DNA of 64,000 nt from Myxococcota bacterium. Its GTDB lineage: Bacteria > Myxococcota_A > UBA9160 > UBA6930. The stretch covers positions 1-64,000 of the forward strand of contig JANQOX010000025.1 in the NCBI GenBank assembly GCA_028285625.1, read 5' to 3'. Under the pieces are notes generated by a model. The model did not search any database, was not told the DNA's origin, and saw only the letters and a list, made by a program, of their open reading frames with translations. The translations under genes and the position numbers were made by a program. Positions 1 through 9,232 of the stretch are shown in pieces. Position 1 is the first letter of the stretch. Every line of letters starts with the position of its first letter.

Positions 1-2868
1 GAAGGGGGCGGCGACGAAGCCGAGGTGCTCGCACGGGTGCTCGCGATCGTGGCGGAGAAGACCGGCTACCCGGTGGACATGCTCGAGCCGGATCTGGACC
101 TCGAGGCCGACCTCGGGATCGACACGGTGAAGCAGGCCGAGACGTTCGCAGCGATCCGTGAGGCGTACGACATCCCGCGCGACGAGAATCTGCAGCTGCG
201 CGAGTACCCGACGCTGGCGCACGCCGTGCGCTTCGTGATGGAGCGGCGCCCGGACCGGGCGCCCACCTCCACCCCCGCCACGGAGCCGGTCGAGCGGGTC
301 GATCCACCCGAGGCTTCGCCAGTCCTCGAAGCCTCGACCGTCGCGGAACCGCTGTCCCGCGGCGACGATGCGGTCGCGCACGACACGATCAGGCGCGTTC
401 CGGTCTCCATCCGCCGTCCCGCGCTCGAGCAGTGCGCAGAAACCGGCGTGGTGCTGGAAGAAGGGACGCGGGTGATCCTCGCGGTCGATCGCGGCGGCGT
501 GGCCCGTACGCTCGAGCGCCGACTCGCGGCGCGTGGCGTCGACGTGGCGACGGTCGACCCGTCGGCCGACGACTTCGAGGAAGCCCTCGACGCGGCCCTC
601 GAGGCCGGCCCCGTCCACGGGCTCTACTGGCTCCCGGCGCTCGATCCGGCTCCGACCCTCGAAGAGCTGGGTCTGCCGAGCTGGCGCGCCGAACTCGAGG
701 CTCGCGTGAAGCGGCTGTTCCAGGTCGCACAGGCGATCTACGGATCACTCGAGCAGCCGGGGTCGTTCGTGGTCGCCGCGACGCGTCTCGGGGGACGGCA
801 CGGGCTCGACGCCGGCGGCGCGACCTGTCCTCTTGGCGGGTCCGTTACGGGCTTCGTGAAGGCGCTTGGCCGCGAACGGCCCGCCGCTCTGATCAAGGTC
901 GTCGACTTCGCGGCGAGCCGCCGCACCGCCGAACCCGCCGATGCGCTCATCGAGGAGACGCTTCGAGACCCCGGCGCGGTCGAGATCGGCCGAGCCGATG
1001 GGATTCGGACCGGGGTCGGGCTCGTCGAGCGGCCCGCTCGAGACGGGGCGGGCGTGGTCCTCGATGCCTCGAGCGTCTTCCTGGTGACCGGGGCCGCGGG
1101 CAGCATCGTCTCGGCGATCACCGCCGACCTGGCGCGTGGCGCGGCGGGCGGGGTCTTCCACCTGCTCGACCTGGCGCCAGCTCCCGCACCCGACGACGCA
1201 GACGTGCTCCGCTACGACGAGGATCGTGACGGGTTGCGACGAGACCTCTTCGAGCGCCTGAAGGCGCAAGGCGAGCGGGCGACGCCGGTCCGGGTCGAGC
1301 GTGAGCTTGCCGCCATCGAGCGCCGCCATGCGGCGTCCTCGTTGGTCGCGGCGCTGCGTGCAACGGGGGCCGAGGTCCACTGGCACGCCGTCGACCTCAC
1401 CGACGCGGCTGCGGTGGCCGCAGTCGTCTCCGACGTGGCCCAACGCCACGGTCGCGTGGACGTGCTGCTCCATGCCGCAGGGTTCGAGCGCAGCCGCCCG
1501 ATTCCCGACAAGCCGCGGGACGAGTTCGACCTCGTCTTCGACGTGAAGGCCGACGGGTGGTTCAACCTGTTGAAGGCTCTGGGGGAAACCCCGATCGGGG
1601 CGACCGTCTGCTTCAGCTCCATCGCGGGCCGCTTCGGCAATGCGGGCCAGGTGGACTACAGCGCGGCCAACGACCTGCTGGCCAAGTGGTCGACCCGGCT
1701 CTCGGCCGACGGGCGCGCGCGCGCGCTGACGATCGATTGGACGGCCTGGGCCGAGATCGGCATGGCGTCTCGGGGATCGATACCGGACATCATGGGTCGC
1801 GCCGGGATCGACATGCTGGCTCCCGAGGCGGGGATCCCGATCGTGCGGCAGGAACTCACCGAGGCGGACCGGAGCGGCGAGGTCCTGATCGCCGGGGCGC
1901 TGGGCGTGCTCGAGGCCGAGCGCGATCCCACGGGCGGGCTCGCACCCGCCGCGTCGTCCACGGGCACGGGGCCCATGGCCGCGCGCTGGACCGCCATGAG
2001 CGGGGTCGATGGCCTCTGCGCGAAGCTCACGCTCGATCCCACGGGCCAGCCGTTCCTGGACCACCACCGCATCGGCGGGACGTCGGTGCTGCCAGGCGTG
2101 ATGGGGCTCGAGGCCTTCGCGGAGCATGCGACTTCCTTCGTCGCGGAGACCGAGGTCACCGCGATCGGGGACGTGTCCTTCCTCGCTCCGTTCAAGTTCT
2201 ATCGCGACGAGCCGCGTGAGCTCGAGGTTCGCGCGCTGGTCCTGAACGAGGCGGGCGAGGCGGACCCGATCGCCGCGTGTCGGCTGGTCGGCAGCCGCAA
2301 GCTGCCCGGCCTCGAGGATCCGCAGGTCACCGAGCACTTCTGCGCCCGCCTGGATCTGGGCGAACGCCCCAGCGTGGAGGGGCGTGAGCCTCCGGCGGAG
2401 GCGCCCGCAGGTTCGGTCACGCGCGACGACGTGTACCGCGTCTACTTCCACGGGCCGGCCTACCAGGTGCTCGACGGCGTATGGCGCGGCGAGGACGGTC
2501 GCGTGATCGGACGCATGGCGGAAGACCTGCCCGCCGACCGGGATCCGGTCGACGCGCCCCTGGCCACCCGGCCGCTCCTGCTCGAACTCTGCTTCCAGAC
2601 CGCGGGCGTGGCCGAGATCGCACGGACCGGGCGCCTCGGGCTGCCGAGTCGAATCGAGCGCGTGGTGCTGCCCGCGTGCGAGGCGCCGGAAGGCGGGGTC
2701 TTTGCCGTGGTCGAAGAGCGCGACGGCCACTACGACGCAACCGTCGTGGATGGGCTGGGTCGGGTTCTCCTGGTCGTGAGCGGCTACGTCACGGCGTCGC
2801 TGCCCGAGCCACTGCCAGAGGAACTGCGCATGCCGTTGGCTTCGAAGCTCGGTGGGGAGGATCGATGA
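1..2868 (+). CDS. PUFA/polyketide synthase C-terminal part (ACP-KR-DH), 5' truncated by window
   Basis: The reading frame is open from base 1, so the gene starts outside the window. Counting from base 1, residues 10-85 form an acyl carrier domain, but the phosphopantetheine site reads G-I-D-T-V-K with Thr42 (ACG, 124-126) where Ser is expected. A ketoreductase follows, with a T-G-A-A-G-S nucleotide loop near residue 362, an F-S-S motif and a Y-S-A-A-N active site at Tyr553. The C-terminal third is a hot-dog dehydratase (PS-DH type) with D-H-H near residue 688 and H-G-P-A-Y later. The ACP-KR-DH order matches the end of PfaA/Pfa2-type PUFA synthases. KS and AT domains would lie upstream. The stop overlaps the carboxylase start (ATGA). 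The product cannot be predicted; a non-PUFA lipid or polyketide is possible. Confidence 0.85.
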   Translation, partial: EGGGDEAEVLARVLAIVAEKTGYPVDMLEPDLDLEADLGIDTVKQAETFAAIREAYDIPRDENLQLREYPTLAHAVRFVMERRPDRAPTSTPATEPVERVDPPEASPVLEASTVAEPLSRGDDAVAHDTIRRVPVSIRRPALEQCAETGVVLEEGTRVILAVDRGGVARTLERRLAARGVDVATVDPSADDFEEALDAALEAGPVHGLYWLPALDPAPTLEELGLPSWRAELEARVKRLFQVAQAIYGSLEQPGSFVVAATRLGGRHGLDAGGATCPLGGSVTGFVKALGRERPAALIKVVDFAASRRTAEPADALIEETLRDPGAVEIGRADGIRTGVGLVERPARDGAGVVLDASSVFLVTGAAGSIVSAITADLARGAAGGVFHLLDLAPAPAPDDADVLRYDEDRDGLRRDLFERLKAQGERATPVRVERELAAIERRHAASSLVAALRATGAEVHWHAVDLTDAAAVAAVVSDVAQRHGRVDVLLHAAGFERSRPIPDKPRDEFDLVFDVKADGWFNLLKALGETPIGATVCFSSIAGRFGNAGQVDYSAANDLLAKWSTRLSADGRARALTIDWTAWAEIGMASRGSIPDIMGRAGIDMLAPEAGIPIVRQELTEADRSGEVLIAGALGVLEAERDPTGGLAPAASSTGTGPMAARWTAMSGVDGLCAKLTLDPTGQPFLDHHRIGGTSVLPGVMGLEAFAEHATSFVAETEVTAIGDVSFLAPFKFYRDEPRELEVRALVLNEAGEADPIAACRLVGSRKLPGLEDPQVTEHFCARLDLGERPSVEGREPPAEAPAGSVTRDDVYRVYFHGPAYQVLDGVWRGEDGRVIGRMAEDLPADRDPVDAPLATRPLLLELCFQTAGVAEIARTGRLGLPSRIERVVLPACEAPEGGVFAVVEERDGHYDATVVDGLGRVLLVVSGYVTASLPEPLPEELRMPLASKLGGEDR

Positions 2869-5800
2869 GCGCCACGCCCTTCCAGCGAATCGCGGTCGTC
2901 AACAGAGGAGAGGCCGCCGTGCGATTGATTCGCGCGGTCGAAGAGATGCGAAACGACGGGGAGGCCGACCTTCGCACGATCGCGTTGCATACCGATCCCG
3001 ATCGCAATGCGCTCTTCGTGCGAAGTGCCGACGAAGCCTTCTCGCTGGGCTCGGCCACCTTCGTCGACCCGGACGACTCCCGGCGCAAGAACCGCTACCT
3101 GGACTACCCCGCGCTCGAGCGCGCGTTGCGCGAGAGCGGCGCCGAGGCGGCCTGGGTGGGCTGGGGGTTCGTGTCGGAGCACGCGGCCTTCGCCGACCTC
3201 TGCGCACAGATGGGGATCACGTTCATTGGCCCCGACGCGGGCGTGATGCGCGCGTTGGGCGACAAGATCGGTTCCAAGCGCATGGCCGAAGAGGCCGGAG
3301 TGCCCGTCGCCGCATGGAGCGGTGGACCGGTGTCGAGCCTGGCCGAGGCCCGCGAAGTGGCCGGTCGCCTGGGCTACCCGCTGATGGTCAAGGCCACCGC
3401 CGGTGGCGGCGGCCGCGGGATTCGCCGGGTTCGCGCGCTCGATGAGCTCGACGAGGCCTTCGAGAGCGCGCGGGCCGAGGCCCTTGCGGGTTTCGGCGAC
3501 GACACGGTCTTCATGGAGCGGCTGCTCGAAGGCGCGCGGCACGTCGAGGTCCAGATCGTCGGAGACGGGCAGGGGACCACGTGGGCCCTCGGTGTGCGCG
3601 ACTGCTCGGTCCAGCGCCGAAACCAGAAGGTGCTCGAAGAGTCGCCCTCGCCCGGGCTCGACGAAGCCCAGCATCGGGAAGTCTGTGAAGCCGCGTCCCG
3701 GCTCGGCGATCGGGCGGGGTACCGCGGGGCCGGGACCGTCGAGTTCCTCTACGACGCCCGTACGACGTCGTTCTCGTTCATGGAGGTGAACGCGCGCCTC
3801 CAGGTCGAGCACCCGGTCACCGAACTCGTCACGGGTGTCGATCTGGTGAAGCTCCAGATCGCGGTCGCGCGGGGCCAGCGCCTGGAGGGCGCGCCTCCGC
3901 CGCCTCGCGGTCACGCGATCGAAGCCCGTGTCAACGCCGAGGATCCCGCCCGGGGGTTCGCACCGAGCCCGGGCCGCATCGAGCTGATGCGTCTTCCCTC
4001 CGGGCCCGGGCTTCGCATCGATTCGGGGTTCGTCGAGGGCGATCGGATTGCACCCGAGTTCGACTCGATGATCGCCAAGCTGATTGCGGTGGGGAAGGAT
4101 CGCGGCGAGGCGCTGGCGCGCCTCGAACGGGGCCTGCGGGACCTGCGGCTCGTCGTCCGCGGCGGGGCCTCGAACAAGGGATTCCTCCTCGGGCTCCTCG
4201 AGCAGGAATCCGTTCGCACGGGCGCGGTCGACGTCGGCTGGCTCGACCGCCTGGCGGCGGAGGGCGGCCACCTCCCGAGCCGGTTCGCGGACGTGGCGCT
4301 GGTCCAGGGCGCGATCGACGCCTACGACGACGCCCACGCGATCGATCGCTCGCACTTCTACGCGACCGCGGCGCGCGGCCGCCTGCGGCTCCCGCCCGAG
4401 GTGGGCGCCAAGGTGGAGCTTCGCCGAGGCGGCCATGCCTACGCACTGCGTGTGCGCCGCGTGGCGCCCGAGCACTATGAAGTCGAACTCGATGGCCAGA
4501 CGCTCGCCGTGGCCGTCGAGCATGTAGGCCCCCTCGAACGCCGTCTGGACATCGCAGGCCATCGCTTCCGGGTGCTCAGTCTGGCAGACGGTCCCGACCA
4601 GCTGGTCGAAGTCGAGGGCATCCCGCACCGCCTGTCCCGGGACGACGTCGGGACGGTGCGGTCGCCCGCACCGGCGATCGTCGTCTCCCTGGCCGTTCGG
4701 CAGGGGGACACGGTAGGCAGCGGCGACCGGCTGGCGGTGGTCGAGTCGATGAAGACGGAGCTCGCCGTGACGGCGCCCTGCGCCGGGCGCGTGCGTTCGG
4801 TGTTGGTCTCGCCCAACACCCAGGTCGATGCCGGCGCACCGTTGGTGCTGATCGAGCCCGAGGACGCCGAGGACGGCGGATCGGTCGGCGATCGGATCTC
4901 CTTCCAGCCGCTGGCGGCACGGCAGCGGCCTGCAGAAGACCCGCGAGAGCGCTGCCGCGAGGTGCTCGAGTCGCTTCGGCGCTTCGCCCTCGGCTTCGAT
5001 GTCGACCCGGCGGGATTGAAGGTTCTGTCCGGAGAACTCGAGAGCCTGTCCGCCGCGCTGCCTCCGGACGACGCGGACCTGCTCGCGGGAGAGAACGAAC
5101 TGCTGGCCGTCTTTGCCGATCAGGCCTCCTTGCTGCATCGGGCGCGGACGCGGCGGGAAGGGGACGGGGCCGAGGCGCGAACGCCGGAGGAGTACCTGCT
5201 GCTCTTCCTGCGTTCGCTCGACGCCGAGGCCGCGGGACTCTCGCCGGCCTACGTCGATTCGCTCGGCCGCGCGCTCGGCCACTACGGGTTGGACACGCTG
5301 CAGCGCTGCCCCGAACTCGAAGAGGCACTCGTCTGGGTGTGCAAGGCCCACGAGCGCATGGACGAGCAGGCCGGGCTCGTCCGCGGGGTCCTCGAACGCC
5401 GCCTGGATCACGTGCACGCACTCACGCCGCAGGCCGGTGCCCGGTTCCGTGGGCTCCTCGATGCCATCATCGACATCGCGGGCACGCGCTACCAGGCCTT
5501 GAGCGACCTGGCGCGCGAGCTGCGCTACCGCACCTTCGATCGCCCGTTCTTCGAGGATGTCCGCGCCCGCGTCTACCGGGGTGCCGAGGAGTCGCTCGAC
5601 GAGGCCATCGCCGCGCGTTCCGCCGAGGTTCGGCGCGATGCGATCGCCGACCTCGTGGCCTGTCCCCAGCCGCTCGCTCCGCTGCTGGCTGCCCGTCTGG
5701 AAAGCGGACCCGGGCCCGATCGCGAGGTCGCCCTCGAGGTTCTGTTCCGGCGCTACTACCGGCTGCGCGATCTGTCGCGGGTGCGCGTGCACGAGGCTGG

Positions 5801-8444
5801 AGGCCGCACCCACACGCTCGCCGAGTATGAGCACGAGGGCACGCGTGTCCACGCGGTCTCGACCCACGCGTCGTGGAAGGACCTCCCGCACCTGGGCGCG
5901 CCCCTGGCCACGGTCTTCGAGGAGATCCCCGCGGATCACGACGTGGCGCTCGACATCTACGTCTGGGGAGAAGGCGCGCCGGCCGACCCGGATGCGGCGG
6001 CCGAGGAGTTGCGCAGTGTCCTCGAGGCCTGGTCGCTGCCGCGTGTGCCGCGGCGAACCGTCGCGGCCGTCACCACCCCGGGCGGCGGCCGCGGGATGGG
6101 TGCCGTTCGGCACTTCACCCTGCAGGCGGGAGAGGGCGGCTCGATCCGCGAAGAACGCGCGCTGCGCGGCCCGCACCCGGCCATGGCCGAGCGGCTCCAG
6201 CTCTGGCGCCTGGAGAACTTCGAGGCCGAGCGGCTGCCCTCCGTCGAGGACGTCTATCTCTTCCACGGCGTGGCGCGCGAGCATCCCCGCGACGAACGGC
6301 TGTTCGCCTTCGTCGAGGTTCGCGACATGACGCCGGTTCGCGACCTGGTGGGTCGAATCACCCACCTGCCGCATCTCGAGCGGCAGGTGCTCGAGGCCTT
6401 CGCGGCGATGCGGCTCTTCCAGTCCCGCCGCAGCCAGCGCAAGCGGCTTCACTGGAACCGGGTGACGCTGTTCGTGTGGCCGCCGTTCGAGCTGGGGCTC
6501 GCGGAGCTTCAGGAGGTCGCGCATCGCCTGGCCCCGGCGGCGGAGGGCCTGAATCTCGAGAAGATCCGTGTCCGTGCCCGGGTACGCGACACCGAGACGG
6601 GCGAGCTCGAAGACCGGGTCATCGAGATCGCGAGCCCCGGTGGGGCCGACTTCGAGGTCTCGTTCGCCGGGCTCGCCGACCGCCCGATCGCGCCGCTGTC
6701 CGACTACGAGCAGCGCGTCGTCCGCATGCGCCAGCGGGGGATGCACTACCCCTACGAGCTGATCCGGATGCTGACGCCGCCGCGCGAGGGCCGGGTCACC
6801 GAGTTCCCTCCCGGAGAGTTCGAGGAGTTCGACCTCGACGAGCAAAGCCAGCTGGTCCGGGTCGATCGCCCCGCCGGCGAGAACACGGCGAACCTGGTCT
6901 GCGGCTTGATCCGGAACTTCACCCCGCGCCATCCCGAGGGCATGCTGCGGGTTGCGATCTTCGGTGACCCGAGTCGCGAGATGGGGTCGTTTTCGGAGCC
7001 CGAGTGCCGCCGGATCATCGCCGCGCTCGACCTCGCCGATTCGCTCGACGTGCCCCTGGAGTGGTTCGCAGTCTCGGCCGGGGCCAAGATTGCGATGGAC
7101 AGCGGCACGGAGAATCTCGACTGGACCGCAACGGCCCTGCGTCGCCTGATCGAGTTCACCCAGGCGGGCGGCGAGGTGAACGTCGTCGTGGCCGGGGTGA
7201 ACGTAGGGGGCCAGAGCTACTGGAACGCCGAGGCGACCATGTTGATGCACACGCGTGGCGTGTTGATCATGACGCCCGACGCGTCGATGGTGCTCACCGG
7301 CAAACGTGCACTCGACTATTCGGGTGGCGTCTCGGCCGAAGACAACGTCGGAATCGGCGGCTACGAGAAGATCATGGGCGTGAACGGAGAGGCTCAGTAC
7401 TGGGCCCGTGACCTCGCCGATGCCTGCGGCATCCTGCTCCGGTACTACGAGCACGCCTACGTCGCCCCTGGCGAGCGCTTCGCGCGCCGCGCGCCCACCG
7501 AGGATCCCTCGGATCGCGACGTCTGCACGTCTCCGTACGGCGGGGACGGTGACGGCGGGTTCGAGCTCGTGGGCGACATCTGGAGCGACGAGAAGAACCC
7601 CGGGCGCCGCAAGCCCTTCGCGATCCGGAGCGTGATGCGCGCGGTCATCGATCGGGACCACGACCCGCTCGAGCGATGGGCCGACATGCGAGAGGCCGAG
7701 GCGGTCGTCGTCTGGGACGCCCACCTCGGGGGGGTCCCCGCCTGCCTGATCGGCATCGAGTCGCAGCCGGTTCCGCGCCTGGGGTTCGTGCCGGCCGACG
7801 GGCCGGAGCAGTGGACCCCGGGGACGCTCTTCCCGCTCTCGTCGAAGAAGGTCGCCCGATCGATCAACGCGGCGAGCGGCAGTCGACCGGTCGTGGTCCT
7901 CGCCAACCTCTCGGGGTTCGACGGGTCGCCCGAGTCCTTGCGGCGCCTGCAGCTGGAGTTCGGTGCAGAAATCGGGCGGGCCGTGGTGAACTTCGAAGGG
8001 CCGATCGTGTTCTGTGTGGTGAACCGCTACCACGGCGGGGCCTACGTGGTCTTCTCGCGCACGCTCAATCCCTCCCTGGAGGTCGCCGCGCTGGAAGGCT
8101 CCTACGCCTCGGTCATCGGTGGGGCACCGGCCGCCGCCGTGGTCTTCGCGGGCGAGGTGGATCGTCGCGCCAAGTCGGACCCCCGGGTCGCGGCGCTCGA
8201 AGCCGAGATCGCGGCAGCGCGCGGCGCGGACCAGACCCGGCTTCGTGCGCGCTGGCACGAGTTGTACGACGAGGTTCGGTCGGAGAAGCTGGGCGAGGTG
8301 GCCGAGGAGTTCGATACCCGGCACAGCGTGGAGCGTGCAAAGAAGGTCGGATCGCTCGACGAGATCATCACGCCGTCGCGGCTGCGACCCTATCTGATCG
8401 AGGCGCTCGAGCGCGGCCTCGCCAGGGGCGAAGAGCGCGGGTGA
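2865..8444 (+). CDS. Single-chain acetyl-/acyl-CoA carboxylase (BC-BCCP-central-CT)
   Basis: A 1859-residue biotin enzyme expected to make malonyl-CoA or a related carboxyacyl-CoA. The ATG at 2865 overlaps the upstream stop and has a GGGGAGG ribosome site. Residues 1-450 are biotin carboxylase: N-R-G-E at the start, a glycine-rich ATP loop near 175-185, and M-E-V-N-A-R-L-Q-V-E-H-P near 306. A biotinyl domain follows with V-E-S-M-K-T-E, biotin lysine K630. A helical central region of roughly 650 residues comes next, then a carboxyltransferase from about 1345 to the end with Y-S-G-G-V-S and V-A-G-V-N-V-G-G segments. BC, BCCP, central region and both CT halves in one chain is the eukaryotic ACC arrangement; most bacteria use separate subunits. 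Overlap with synthase and transferase genes suggests it feeds this lipid pathway. Acyl-CoA substrate length is not certain. Confidence 0.88.
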   Translation: MSATPFQRIAVVNRGEAAVRLIRAVEEMRNDGEADLRTIALHTDPDRNALFVRSADEAFSLGSATFVDPDDSRRKNRYLDYPALERALRESGAEAAWVGWGFVSEHAAFADLCAQMGITFIGPDAGVMRALGDKIGSKRMAEEAGVPVAAWSGGPVSSLAEAREVAGRLGYPLMVKATAGGGGRGIRRVRALDELDEAFESARAEALAGFGDDTVFMERLLEGARHVEVQIVGDGQGTTWALGVRDCSVQRRNQKVLEESPSPGLDEAQHREVCEAASRLGDRAGYRGAGTVEFLYDARTTSFSFMEVNARLQVEHPVTELVTGVDLVKLQIAVARGQRLEGAPPPPRGHAIEARVNAEDPARGFAPSPGRIELMRLPSGPGLRIDSGFVEGDRIAPEFDSMIAKLIAVGKDRGEALARLERGLRDLRLVVRGGASNKGFLLGLLEQESVRTGAVDVGWLDRLAAEGGHLPSRFADVALVQGAIDAYDDAHAIDRSHFYATAARGRLRLPPEVGAKVELRRGGHAYALRVRRVAPEHYEVELDGQTLAVAVEHVGPLERRLDIAGHRFRVLSLADGPDQLVEVEGIPHRLSRDDVGTVRSPAPAIVVSLAVRQGDTVGSGDRLAVVESMKTELAVTAPCAGRVRSVLVSPNTQVDAGAPLVLIEPEDAEDGGSVGDRISFQPLAARQRPAEDPRERCREVLESLRRFALGFDVDPAGLKVLSGELESLSAALPPDDADLLAGENELLAVFADQASLLHRARTRREGDGAEARTPEEYLLLFLRSLDAEAAGLSPAYVDSLGRALGHYGLDTLQRCPELEEALVWVCKAHERMDEQAGLVRGVLERRLDHVHALTPQAGARFRGLLDAIIDIAGTRYQALSDLARELRYRTFDRPFFEDVRARVYRGAEESLDEAIAARSAEVRRDAIADLVACPQPLAPLLAARLESGPGPDREVALEVLFRRYYRLRDLSRVRVHEAGGRTHTLAEYEHEGTRVHAVSTHASWKDLPHLGAPLATVFEEIPADHDVALDIYVWGEGAPADPDAAAEELRSVLEAWSLPRVPRRTVAAVTTPGGGRGMGAVRHFTLQAGEGGSIREERALRGPHPAMAERLQLWRLENFEAERLPSVEDVYLFHGVAREHPRDERLFAFVEVRDMTPVRDLVGRITHLPHLERQVLEAFAAMRLFQSRRSQRKRLHWNRVTLFVWPPFELGLAELQEVAHRLAPAAEGLNLEKIRVRARVRDTETGELEDRVIEIASPGGADFEVSFAGLADRPIAPLSDYEQRVVRMRQRGMHYPYELIRMLTPPREGRVTEFPPGEFEEFDLDEQSQLVRVDRPAGENTANLVCGLIRNFTPRHPEGMLRVAIFGDPSREMGSFSEPECRRIIAALDLADSLDVPLEWFAVSAGAKIAMDSGTENLDWTATALRRLIEFTQAGGEVNVVVAGVNVGGQSYWNAEATMLMHTRGVLIMTPDASMVLTGKRALDYSGGVSAEDNVGIGGYEKIMGVNGEAQYWARDLADACGILLRYYEHAYVAPGERFARRAPTEDPSDRDVCTSPYGGDGDGGFELVGDIWSDEKNPGRRKPFAIRSVMRAVIDRDHDPLERWADMREAEAVVVWDAHLGGVPACLIGIESQPVPRLGFVPADGPEQWTPGTLFPLSSKKVARSINAASGSRPVVVLANLSGFDGSPESLRRLQLEFGAEIGRAVVNFEGPIVFCVVNRYHGGAYVVFSRTLNPSLEVAALEGSYASVIGGAPAAAVVFAGEVDRRAKSDPRVAALEAEIAAARGADQTRLRARWHELYDEVRSEKLGEVAEEFDTRHSVERAKKVGSLDEIITPSRLRPYLIEALERGLARGEERG

Positions 8445-9187
8445 GACCCTTGCTTCGGCTCGAGACGCGTGCTTCGCCGCCGCGTGACACCGGCTGGCTG
8501 TCCGCCGAGGAGCGGGATCGCCTGGGGCGTTTTCGGCTCCCGGCCCGTCGCCGGGACTTCCGGCGGGGAAGATGGGTTGCGAAGCGCGCGTTGGCCCGGG
8601 CATGCGGACTCCCGGAGCGGATCGAGGTCCTGTCCCAGCTCGAACTGCGGGCCGATCCTCGGGGTGCGCCGCTTCCGGTCCACCGGGGCAGGCGCCTCGC
8701 TTGCGAGGTCTCCCTCAGCCATCGCGCGGGCGCCGTCCTTTGTCTCGTGGGCGCGGTCGGGTCGAGGCCCGGGTGCGACATCGAGTGGGTGGAGCCGCGC
8801 AGTGCGGCCTTCGAGCGCTGCTTTCTCGCGGATCTGGAGCAGCGGCGGCTCGCGGCGGTTTCAGACGCCCTGCGGCCGTTGGAGGCCAATCTGTCCTGGA
8901 GTGCGAAGGAGAGCGCGCTGAAGGCGCTGCGAATCGGGCTCGACCTCGACACCCGCAAGGTGGTGGTCGATTCGTCGTCGGACGGCCGTTTCACGGTCTC
9001 GCTACCCGTGGAGGCGTCCCCGCTGCACGGGCGTTGGGGCATGCACGCCGGCTTCGTCTGGACGGCGGCGAGCCCGCGGCCCGGGTGGATTCCGGCAGCG
9101 CCCGAGGGTGGCGACGTGGGTTCGACCGCGACCGGCCGCCCTACGCAGTGCGCTGTGCCCGGCGCCACTTCTCCCGCGCGGGTGTAG
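8441..9187 (+). CDS. 4'-phosphopantetheinyl transferase, Sfp type
   Basis: A 248-residue enzyme that moves phosphopantetheine from CoA onto carrier-protein serines. The family signature is present: G-C-D-I-E with Asp113 and Glu115 (magnesium ligands), and W-S-A-K-E-S with Trp153, Lys156 and Glu157. The length fits the Sfp/EntD class. The GTG start at 8441 overlaps the carboxylase stop (GTGA), so it is translationally coupled and probably dedicated to the synthase at 1-2868. Whether it can use the threonine found at that ACP site is an open question. Confidence 0.85.
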   Translation: MRPLLRLETRASPPRDTGWLSAEERDRLGRFRLPARRRDFRRGRWVAKRALARACGLPERIEVLSQLELRADPRGAPLPVHRGRRLACEVSLSHRAGAVLCLVGAVGSRPGCDIEWVEPRSAAFERCFLADLEQRRLAAVSDALRPLEANLSWSAKESALKALRIGLDLDTRKVVVDSSSDGRFTVSLPVEASPLHGRWGMHAGFVWTAASPRPGWIPAAPEGGDVGSTATGRPTQCAVPGATSPARV

Positions 9188-9232
9188 CGCGCGCGACACC
9201 TTCGAGGCCCAGACTCCCGTACTCTTGGGGTG

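Noticed and set aside
2784..8603. A 1939-residue open frame on the minus strand
   Set aside because: It mirrors the acetyl-CoA carboxylase gene exactly, shows no recognisable domain and is expected from high-GC codon use on the opposite strand.
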